Shown piece after piece: positions 25,241 to 31,986 of a stretch of DNA of 64,000 nt (position 1 is the first letter of the stretch; each line of letters begins with the position of its first letter). The notes below the pieces were generated by a model. That model saw nothing but the letters and a program-made list of their open reading frames with translations. It had not been told where the DNA came from and searched no databases. This DNA is from Candidatus Poribacteria bacterium (lineage in GTDB: Bacteria; Poribacteria; WGA-4E; WGA-3G), in contig JAJECN010000015.1 of the NCBI GenBank assembly GCA_022821965.1, forward strand, positions 304,785 through 368,784, written 5' to 3'. Position numbers and translations under genes: made by a program.

Positions 25241-26035
25241 ATGATTAACATTGACCCAACGCTAAATGACCACGATGTCATGCAGTTTATCCATAACGGC
25301 TATATCACATTAGAAAGCATCATTGATACCGGCTTCAATCAGGAGTGTGAATCGGTCCAGAGTGGACATCTCAACGACTTCGTTCTTACAGATGAATTCC
25401 GCCGGAACGTCCTATTACATCCAGAAGTGGCTGGTGTAGTCCGTTCACTGCTGGGGGCGAATTTCCTCGTGCCCACGAGCGCGCATCATCACCTTTTTGA
25501 AGCAGCACACCGCGGACAAACGTGGCACTCCGACGGGATCACCGAATACGGATACGGAATCACACATCTCCAATGTTATTACTACCCGAAAGAGGTGAAA
25601 ATTGAAGATGGACCGACAATGATATTGCCGGGGTCACACCACCGACTCGTGGATAGAGAGGCGATCGCTCACTACGGCGATATTCTCGGACAACTCTCAC
25701 TCACCGTTCCAGCAGGCACCGTCGCGATGACCCGTTATGGCATTTGGCATAAGGCGGGTCCAAAACTCAATGACGATAGACGTGGAATGATTAAGTTTTC
25801 CTACTTCCGTACCGCTATGCCCAAACGGGATTGGGTACGTGATTCCAATGAAATTCCACCTTACCATCACCAAGGAAGGCACCCGTACGTAACGGAGATA
25901 GAATCCTATCGCGACCGGCGCAGGGGTGAATTGACATGGAACTGGCTATGCGGATTAGCAGAAGTAGAGGAGGAAATTCCACCAATACAAATGTTTAACA
26001 ACGGCATTCCGTTATCAGAAATCCAACTTCAGTAG
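25241..26035 (+). CDS. Phytanoyl-CoA dioxygenase (PhyH) family oxygenase
   Basis: A 264-residue Fe(II)/2-oxoglutarate dioxygenase of the PhyH family. The facial triad is visible: His and Asp in TWHSDG (HxD) and the distal His in GIWHKAG, with the 2-oxoglutarate-binding Arg in DRRGMIKFSYFR. A second His-rich stretch, GSHHRL, precedes the distal half. PhyH proteins hydroxylate varied small molecules; the substrate is not predictable. AAGGAAGAACGCG precedes the ATG. PhyH genes are expanded in Poribacteria, consistent with the suggested origin. Confidence 0.9.
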   Translation: MINIDPTLNDHDVMQFIHNGYITLESIIDTGFNQECESVQSGHLNDFVLTDEFRRNVLLHPEVAGVVRSLLGANFLVPTSAHHHLFEAAHRGQTWHSDGITEYGYGITHLQCYYYPKEVKIEDGPTMILPGSHHRLVDREAIAHYGDILGQLSLTVPAGTVAMTRYGIWHKAGPKLNDDRRGMIKFSYFRTAMPKRDWVRDSNEIPPYHHQGRHPYVTEIESYRDRRRGELTWNWLCGLAEVEEEIPPIQMFNNGIPLSEIQLQ

Positions 26036-26131
26036 CGAAACAGATCGGTTCTTATTGCTGCTTCAAACGCACTATTTTATTTCTGGTAAATTATTCGGAT
26101 AAAGGAGAAGGAGAGTAACTTCTCAAAGTGT

Positions 26132-27190
26132 TCACATAGTTTCGGATTTTACTATAAATTGGCGTAGAAAGTCCTCAACATCGTCTTTCAGTTCTATATC
26201 CACTTGCGAGCCTTCGGAATTTGAGTCACCTTGACCTAAAAAATCTTCGATATCGTTTTTTAGTTCTGCATTGCTTGCCTGTGTTGCGAATTTCAAAGCG
26301 GTTTGGAAGTCCTGTTTCGCCTCCGAAGTCCTGTTGAGAGCCCTCTTCGCTAATCCTCGACCGAAGTAAGCACTCGCATCATGCGGGTCCAGCCGAATGG
26401 CGGTATCATAGTCAACAGTTGCTGCTTTGTATTCACCTATATCAGCCTTTGCTATCGCACGATTGAAGTATGCAACAGCACCATCATCCTTACGGGCAAG
26501 TTCAATAGCAGTGTCGTAATCTGCAATCGCCGCTTTATGTTGACCGAGTTTGCTCTTGATGTTCCCTCGGTTGTAGTAGGCAGTTGCAGCACCCGAGTTC
26601 ATCTGAATAGTGGTATTGTAATCCACAATCGCTGCTTCGTATTCACCGAGATCTGCTTTAGATACGCCCCGACTGAAGTAGGCTTTGGTATACTTAGGAT
26701 TGAGTCGAATCGTGGTATCATAGTCCGTGATCGCCGCTTTGTGTTGATTGAGTTTTGCCTTTGCGACCCCTCGATTGTAATGGGCGTTGACGTAATTCGG
26801 TTTCAGCCCAATGGCGGTGTCATAGTCGGTGATTGCTTCCTTATATTCTCCAAGGTTTTTCTTTACAATCCCACGATTGTTGTAAGGTGTCCCCAAGCTC
26901 GGATCCAAGCGTATCGCGGTGTCATAGTCGGCGATTGCTCCTTGGTATCCACCGAGCCTTTTCTTTGCAACCCCCCGATTATTGTAGGCAACTGCGTAAT
27001 TGGGAGCCAGTCGGATGGCGGCGTTATACATCTCAATTGCCTCCATGTATTCACCGCTCTTTGCCTTTGCTAACCCACGGCTATTGTAGTCCTTAGCTTC
27101 CTCCGAGATTTCCTTTGAAGTTTTCTCAGATCCACAGCCCAAGCAAACGATGCACATCAGAAGCACGGTCAGCAATTTTATGTCTTTCAT
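26132..27190 (-). CDS. TPR-repeat lipoprotein
   Basis: A 352-residue lipoprotein (lipobox CLGC after MKDIKLLTVLLMCIV). Residues about 32-305 hold eight consecutive 34-residue tetratricopeptide repeats of the type AIADYDTAIRLDP...AYNNRGxAKxxLGEY. The repeats are so alike that a long antisense frame results. The last 45 residues contain two acidic copies of IELKDDVEDFL-like sequence. TPR arrays bind partner proteins; the lipid anchor places it at a membrane, probably facing the periplasm. It has no evident operon partner; the downstream dioxygenase gene is convergent. Confidence 0.9.
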   Translation of the reverse strand: MKDIKLLTVLLMCIVCLGCGSEKTSKEISEEAKDYNSRGLAKAKSGEYMEAIEMYNAAIRLAPNYAVAYNNRGVAKKRLGGYQGAIADYDTAIRLDPSLGTPYNNRGIVKKNLGEYKEAITDYDTAIGLKPNYVNAHYNRGVAKAKLNQHKAAITDYDTTIRLNPKYTKAYFSRGVSKADLGEYEAAIVDYNTTIQMNSGAATAYYNRGNIKSKLGQHKAAIADYDTAIELARKDDGAVAYFNRAIAKADIGEYKAATVDYDTAIRLDPHDASAYFGRGLAKRALNRTSEAKQDFQTALKFATQASNAELKNDIEDFLGQGDSNSEGSQVDIELKDDVEDFLRQFIVKSETM

Positions 27191-27394
27191 CGCGTTTCTC
27201 CTCCCTTCTATATTATTTAACCCAAGTTGCCACTTAATAAAATAGCCTTGTTTTTACCACAGAGTCAGCACCAGCGGGACGAACGGCGAAAAGAAATTGA
27301 GAAGAATTAAAATTCCACCTGATAGTATAACAAAAAGCAGCTTCTGCTTCATGGTGGATCGTTCATGTTTAGTATACGACTGGAAAGTTCCACG

Positions 27395-27422
27395 AGTAGG
27401 CAGGCTATTAAACCCGCCTACT
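27395..27422. repeat. GTAGG-type intergenic palindrome
   Basis: AGTAGGCAGG (27395-27404) and CCCGCCTACT (27413-27422) pair over 10 bp with one mismatch. It lies 11 bases downstream of the end of the isomerase-like gene. Confidence 0.5.
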
Positions 27423-27433
27423 AAATTCGTAAA

Positions 27434-28231
27434 TTACCGTGCGCCGCACGCTTGCAGACACGCTTGCATGTGTCCACGGGACTCTGCAGCAATCGTGCAG
27501 CACTGCTCTAAACTATATTCTTTTGCACCGATGACTTCAAGGTTCAACGGACCGGTATAGCCATTCTCATGCAGAACGCGGATGTAACCGACAAGATCGA
27601 TGTCCCCGCGTCCATTCGCCTGCAATTCAGGGGTACCGGGACCCCGTTCCATTCCCTTACAATCTCGAATATGCACGTGTTTGACACGTGAGACCACAGC
27701 CGCAATTGCTTCCACCGGATTTTCACCAGCACGATGGATATGCGACGGATCCATGTCAATTCCGAATGCTGGCGATGAGATCGCTTCCATGATGCGGAGT
27801 GTCGTCGGCGTGTTATAAATGCTGGCACCGACATGTGCCTTGACACAAAGCACCACACCGTAATGTTCTGCGCGCGCCGAAAGATTCCCCAACGAGTCAA
27901 CCACTTCGGGCCACGCGGATTCATCGTCAGAGGTGCCGCCAGGACCGCAGTTGATAATCGGAACGCCTATCTCAGCTGCCGCTTGAAATGCAAGTTCCAT
28001 TCTCTCTGGGTCGCGTGAGGGCTGCTCCATTGCTAACAGTTCCAGTTCGTACGTTTTTGCGAAACCTTTAATGTCGTTAGCAAGTTCTTGCCAGTTTGCG
28101 AGGACGAGGTGCTGGCTCATCCCGTCAATCGCAGAGAGTTCAATGCCATCGTAACCAGCCATAGCGATATGCTTGAAGGCGGTTTCCATATCGTAACCGC
28201 CGAACAACACTGAATTTGCTCCTAATTTCAA
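27434..28231 (-). CDS. Sugar-phosphate isomerase/epimerase-like TIM barrel
   Basis: A 265-residue protein of the xylose-isomerase-like TIM-barrel family (AP endonuclease 2 fold). Characteristic pieces are MAGYDGIELSA near the N-terminus, a metal-ligand region PIINCGPGG, FGIDMDPSHIHRAG with Asp/His ligands, HVHIRDCKG and GPLNLEVIG with the last Glu. Such proteins isomerise or epimerise sugars or polyols, or cleave keto-sugars, and often work with Gfo/Idh oxidoreductases. A Gfo/Idh gene lies 49 bases upstream on the same strand, which supports a joint sugar pathway; the substrate is unknown. Confidence 0.88.
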   Translation of the reverse strand: MKLGANSVLFGGYDMETAFKHIAMAGYDGIELSAIDGMSQHLVLANWQELANDIKGFAKTYELELLAMEQPSRDPERMELAFQAAAEIGVPIINCGPGGTSDDESAWPEVVDSLGNLSARAEHYGVVLCVKAHVGASIYNTPTTLRIMEAISSPAFGIDMDPSHIHRAGENPVEAIAAVVSRVKHVHIRDCKGMERGPGTPELQANGRGDIDLVGYIRVLHENGYTGPLNLEVIGAKEYSLEQCCTIAAESRGHMQACLQACGAR

Positions 28232-28247
28232 ATGTAATTCTCCTTCT

Positions 28248-28278
28248 GTAGGGGCGGATGTTACGTCGCCCTCTCTAC
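28248..28278. repeat. GTAGG-type intergenic palindrome
   Basis: GTAG and GGGCG (28248-28255) pair with CGCCC and CTAC (28267-28278). It sits between the Gfo/Idh and isomerase-like genes. Confidence 0.45.
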
Positions 28279-28280
28279 AA

Positions 28281-29357
28281 TTATCCCTTTAATGTCGGAA
28301 GTGGATGCGGACGCACGAGAATACCACCCTGTTCGTAGGATTCCATCGCTGCCCAAGTGTACTCAAGCGCGGCGAGGGCATCTCTACCAGAGGCACGCAG
28401 CTGCTCTTTCGGCACACCGTTCGTGATATCCTCTAAGAACGCGTGAATCCGTAAGGGGAACGTCTGACCGAAATCAGCGATGCCGGATTCGGTAACAACA
28501 GGCTCATCGCCATCGGGTGAACCCGGAGAGGGCCAATAGGTCACCTTTTCAATGCAGTTTTCAATACAGAATGTGCCGCGCGTGCCTGCGAGTTCAACAC
28601 TCCACCAGCCACCGAGACCGAACGTAGCATCACCGCGTTGGCTTAGCAGATAACCAATGCACCCATTCTCAAACCGGAGATGGATGCTGTTGATAGAGAC
28701 CATTAGATCTCCTGCGTCGCGCCTAAAATGTGGACGTTCCATAAAGGCTTGCACATGCGTCACATCGCCACAGAAATGGCGCATCACACTAAACGGGTGC
28801 GATAGGAAGGCTTTCACGTGAAAATAGGGGAATCCATCAGAGCGCGGGGCTTTTGAGTAACTATAGTTAAATTCACCACCAGCAAACCCCATTTTGTGGA
28901 GACAATAAACCTGCTCCCCGATTTGTCCATCGTCGATATATTTCTTCGCTTGCTCCGCGGGCGGTGTGAAATAGTGGTTCAGATTACAGCCGAGATAGAG
29001 GTCCTCTTCCGCGGCTTTCGCGACCATCTCCCGTGCTTGTCCGATGTCGTTAGAAATCGGTTTCTCGACGAGCACGTGCTTCCCGTTATCGAGAGCCTCC
29101 ATCGTCGGTTCATAGTGCCAGCTCCCGTTCTCATTTCCACCAGTGCCGACATCAACGATATCCAGGTCGGGTTCGCCGTCGATCATGTCAGCGACGCTAT
29201 AATATGCTTTTACACCAAGACGTTCCGCCGCGCTGTCCGCACGCTCTTTCACAATATCGCACACCGCAACCAGTTCCGCTAAGTCGTCATTCATGTGGCA
29301 ATTTGCGTGATTATTCCCAATGCCACTCATGCCGACAACGCCAACTTTTAATGCCAT
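28281..29357 (-). CDS. Gfo/Idh/MocA-family oxidoreductase
   Basis: A 358-residue NAD(P)-dependent oxidoreductase. The Rossmann start is VGVVGMSGIGNNH, the conserved EKPI follows (HVLVEKPIS), and the C-terminal alpha/beta domain includes the HHF-like segment NLNHYFTPPAEQAKKY. Members oxidise sugars, inositols or related polyols. GGAAGGA lies 8 bases before the ATG at 29357; the longer frame to 29426 lacks a site. Together with the TIM-barrel gene downstream it forms a two-gene carbohydrate unit. It is divergent from a second Gfo/Idh gene. Confidence 0.92.
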   Translation of the reverse strand: MALKVGVVGMSGIGNNHANCHMNDDLAELVAVCDIVKERADSAAERLGVKAYYSVADMIDGEPDLDIVDVGTGGNENGSWHYEPTMEALDNGKHVLVEKPISNDIGQAREMVAKAAEEDLYLGCNLNHYFTPPAEQAKKYIDDGQIGEQVYCLHKMGFAGGEFNYSYSKAPRSDGFPYFHVKAFLSHPFSVMRHFCGDVTHVQAFMERPHFRRDAGDLMVSINSIHLRFENGCIGYLLSQRGDATFGLGGWWSVELAGTRGTFCIENCIEKVTYWPSPGSPDGDEPVVTESGIADFGQTFPLRIHAFLEDITNGVPKEQLRASGRDALAALEYTWAAMESYEQGGILVRPHPLPTLKG

Positions 29358-29507
29358 TTTATTGTTCCTTCCAATAGATGAAGTTTGATTTCGCCTATAG
29401 GGAAGACTCGCAGTTGAAATTTGCAATTGCTCATAACACCCTACAGCGATTTTGTATTTATTATAAGACTGTTCGTGGTTTTGTCAACAAATATCTTGAA
29501 AAATTAC

Positions 29508-29536
29508 TTGACAGGATTCCTAATACGTGCTATTTT
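29508..29536 (+). promoter_or_regulatory. Sigma-70-type promoter for the plus-strand Gfo/Idh gene
   Basis: TTGACA (29508-29513), 17-base spacer, TATTTT (29531-29536) preceded by TGC, an extended -10. Transcription should start about 50 bases before the ATG at 29593. Confidence 0.65.
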
Positions 29537-29592
29537 CCCATAACAGAACTTGTGCACCTTAATCCTTGTAAGCGCGGAGGAGGAAATGACGG

Positions 29593-30693
29593 ATGAGTAT
29601 CAGTGTCGGGATGGTAGGCTTAGGGATGTTCGGACCCTCGTTTATCCAATCGTATAAGGCACATCCGGATGTACATCGGCTTGCGTTGTGTGATTTACGC
29701 GAAGATCGCCTCACAAAATGGGCAGAGCAATTTGAGATTTCTGAGACCTACACAAGTCTTGATGATATCTGCAAATCGGATTTAGATGCCCTTGTGATTA
29801 TCACCCAGCACTGGATGCACGCACCACAGGCGATTCAAGCAATGGAGGCGAGAAAGCACGTTTATACGGCTGTCCCTGCTGCCGCATCGTTGGATGAGTG
29901 CGAACAACTCATCAGAACCGTTGAACGAACCGGGATGATCTATATGAATGGTGAGACGAGTTATTTCCGTCCGGAAACTGCCTTCTGTCGCCAGAAAGCA
30001 GCGGAGGGCGCGTTCGGAGAATTTGTCCACTGTCGTGCTGAGTATTTTCACGATATGGACCACGGACTTTACGATGTGGCGAAAAACCGATGGGGCGCAC
30101 AGTGGGGTCGCGACAAAAGTGGGAATATTCCTATGTACTATCCGACCCATTCAACCTGCTTTCCTATTTCTGTAATGAAGGCGCATGCAACATCGGTTTC
30201 CGCACAAGGGTATATCTATCCAAATGACGACTGGTTTCGCAAAGATACCATTCACAAAAATCCGTTCTCCAATGAAGTCGGGCTTTTCACAATGAGCAAT
30301 GGGGCGACAATGCAAATCTGTGAATTTCGACGGATTGGACACCCCGGTTCTGAACGCGTCAGCGGTATCTATGGAACGGAAGGGAGTTACGAGCAGAGTT
30401 TGGCGGGGTGTGTTTGGGCACGGAAAAATGAAAGAGAGATCGTCCAGCCTTCACAAACGCACGAACACCTGCCTGAGGCACTCGCAGCAGACCTCGGCGG
30501 ACATGGCGGTTCACATGCTTATCTCGTACATGAGTTTGTGGATTCTGTCAACCGTCAACGATTACCGCGCGTCAATGTTTGGGAAGCCGTTCGGTACTGT
30601 GCCCCCGGATTTGTCGCACATGAATCCGCGCTGCGGGATGGCGAATTACTCCCGATCCCAGATTGGGGAGATGCACCAAACAGTGACATTTAG
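29593..30693 (+). CDS. Gfo/Idh/MocA-family oxidoreductase (divergent partner)
   Basis: A 366-residue protein with the Rossmann start VGMVGLGMFG, but the usual EKP motif is changed: the strand reads KHVYTAVPAAASLDE, with Pro kept and the Glu-Lys pair absent. EKP Lys is a catalytic residue in many members, so this may be a variant activity. The C-terminal domain has YPTHSTCFP and several Trp/Tyr-rich strands. GGAGGAAATGACGG precedes the ATG, and a strong promoter lies upstream. It is transcribed away from the other Gfo/Idh gene, with 235 bases between start codons. Confidence 0.88.
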   Translation: MSISVGMVGLGMFGPSFIQSYKAHPDVHRLALCDLREDRLTKWAEQFEISETYTSLDDICKSDLDALVIITQHWMHAPQAIQAMEARKHVYTAVPAAASLDECEQLIRTVERTGMIYMNGETSYFRPETAFCRQKAAEGAFGEFVHCRAEYFHDMDHGLYDVAKNRWGAQWGRDKSGNIPMYYPTHSTCFPISVMKAHATSVSAQGYIYPNDDWFRKDTIHKNPFSNEVGLFTMSNGATMQICEFRRIGHPGSERVSGIYGTEGSYEQSLAGCVWARKNEREIVQPSQTHEHLPEALAADLGGHGGSHAYLVHEFVDSVNRQRLPRVNVWEAVRYCAPGFVAHESALRDGELLPIPDWGDAPNSDI

Positions 30694-30732
30694 TTTTGAG
30701 TCTGTTTTAGTGATTTTGATGTTTTTATGTGT

Positions 30733-30778
30733 GTTGTACCAATCCTGATTGAAAACTTCCAATCCGAATTGGTACGAC
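30733..30778. repeat. Inverted repeat between the oxidoreductase and LamG genes
   Basis: GTTGTACCAAT and ATTGGTACGAC are 11-base arms with one mismatch. No T run follows, so it could be an operator or a weak terminator. Confidence 0.4.
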
Positions 30779-30853
30779 ATACTTCACCTTAAACTATAGC
30801 CAATTGATACTTCACTGAATATCACTTTAAGAGTGATGAAGGAGAAAATAAAG

Positions 30854-31648
30854 ATGAAAGTTACGGTTGCAACGTTAAAACTATTGTGTGTCAATTTCAT
30901 GGTTATGAGCCTGATGTTTGTAGGTATCAGTTCTGCTGAAATTGACCTTGAAACTTGTGTCGGAAAGTGGCTCTTTAATGAGGGGAGTGGTACTGCCGCC
31001 GAAGATTCCTCTGGGATGGGCAATCACGCCACAATCCACGGTGGCGCAAAATGGGTTGATGGCATGTTTGGCAAGGCTTTAAGTCTTGACGGTTCGGATG
31101 ATTACGTCGAAATTGCGCACGACGATTCTTTAAACGTTGGTGGCGGACATACGATTGCGCTTTGGTTTAAATTAAATACGGTTCCTGGTGGTGGCATGGG
31201 TGTTATGACCAAAGATGATTGGGCGCCTGGATTTTGGTGGGATGCGACCAGAATTCGACATCACACGCATGACCCAGCAGCTACGCTTCATTTTGTGGAT
31301 GCCGAGTGGAAGCCAGATACAGACTGGCATCATGTCGCTGTTACTTGGGATGGTGAAGCGTTTGCCGTATATCTGGACGCTGATGAGATTGGTTCTGGCG
31401 TAACTGGAGCAAACATAGGTAGGAACCCGCTAACTGACAAACCCCTTTTATTCGGTATTTATTTAGCCACTGGACAGCATGGTCAGTGGGGTGAGTTTCT
31501 CGGTGCAATAATTGACGACGTTGCTATCTTCAATACAGCGTTGGTCGGTGCTGATATTGAGACACTCATGGATGGATTAGAAACAACAACTGATATTGAA
31601 CCTTCAGGGAAGCTCACAACCACCTGGGCTACCATTAAAGCCGATTGA
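30854..31648 (+). CDS. Secreted LamG/ConA-like lectin domain protein
   Basis: A 264-residue secreted protein with a signal peptide ending near GISSAE. Residues about 38-235 form a LamG-like jelly roll: KWLFNEGSGT at the start, then DSSGMGNHA, KALSLDGSDDYVEI, TIALWFKLN, WHHVAVTWDGE, YLDADEIGSG and IIDDVAIFNTAL. This fold commonly binds glycans or extracellular matrix. The short C-terminal tail (GKLTTTWATIKA) resembles the end of many poribacterial LamG proteins. GAAGGAG precedes the chosen ATG at 30854; an ATG at 30833 in frame lacks a site. Probably surface-exposed or secreted. Confidence 0.88.
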   Translation: MKVTVATLKLLCVNFMVMSLMFVGISSAEIDLETCVGKWLFNEGSGTAAEDSSGMGNHATIHGGAKWVDGMFGKALSLDGSDDYVEIAHDDSLNVGGGHTIALWFKLNTVPGGGMGVMTKDDWAPGFWWDATRIRHHTHDPAATLHFVDAEWKPDTDWHHVAVTWDGEAFAVYLDADEIGSGVTGANIGRNPLTDKPLLFGIYLATGQHGQWGEFLGAIIDDVAIFNTALVGADIETLMDGLETTTDIEPSGKLTTTWATIKAD

Positions 31649-31986
31649 TCTGCTTCCAAACCTAAAGATTGCGTTAATTAGCAATTTTCGATGTTGGCTG
31701 GCAATCTCGTGCTTTGTCGTTATTCAAATGGACAGGAGGGGATTGGGCTTCTTTTACCTTTTACCAATCCCCACTGTTCTCAAGATATGGGCATCTACAT
31801 AGGATGCCCACCCCGCATTGAAAATTAGACTTGATTTTTATTCCGTTTTGCAGTATACTGTACTATTTAAAGGGCTTCTACTCGGAGATGCTGTGCAATA
31901 TCGGCTTGCAAGCTTCCCCTAAATAGAAAGCAGCGGACATCAATTAATGCAGACTATGAACTTGAGGTTATTATAAGGAGTACAGG
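31649..31986. other. Intergenic region before the sulfite-reductase gene
   Basis: No gene is seen. It contains a 9-bp perfect hairpin, GGGGATTGG (31738-31746) with CCAATCCCC (31764-31772), without a T run, and the promoter at 31831-31859. The first part is the 3' region of the LamG gene. The last 125 bases are the leader of the reductase mRNA, with an AAGGAG site just before the ATG. Confidence 0.5.
31831..31859 (+). promoter_or_regulatory. Promoter of the sulfite/nitrite reductase gene
   Basis: TTGATT (31831-31836), 17-base spacer, TATACT (31854-31859). The spacer end TTTTGCAG directly before the -10 is nearly shared with the promoter at 34958, which suggests common control. Confidence 0.55.

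Noticed and set aside
26145-26160. TACTATAAA at the end of the TPR gene as a second copy of the 52475 element
   Set aside because: Only about 10 bases match and no second end or inner hairpin is present; likely chance.
26381-27073. A 230-codon open frame on the plus strand
   Set aside because: It is antisense to the TPR lipoprotein; the nearly identical repeats keep the opposite frame open. No ribosome site, and the protein is just the mirrored repeat.
26150-27100. Regular 102-base periodicity considered as a CRISPR-like array
   Set aside because: The period equals 34 codons of TPR repeats in an open frame; there are no short identical repeats with unique spacers. No CRISPR array was seen anywhere in the window.
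30733-30778. Inverted repeat after the oxidoreductase as a terminator
   Set aside because: The arms are good but no T run follows, so it is listed only as a repeat.
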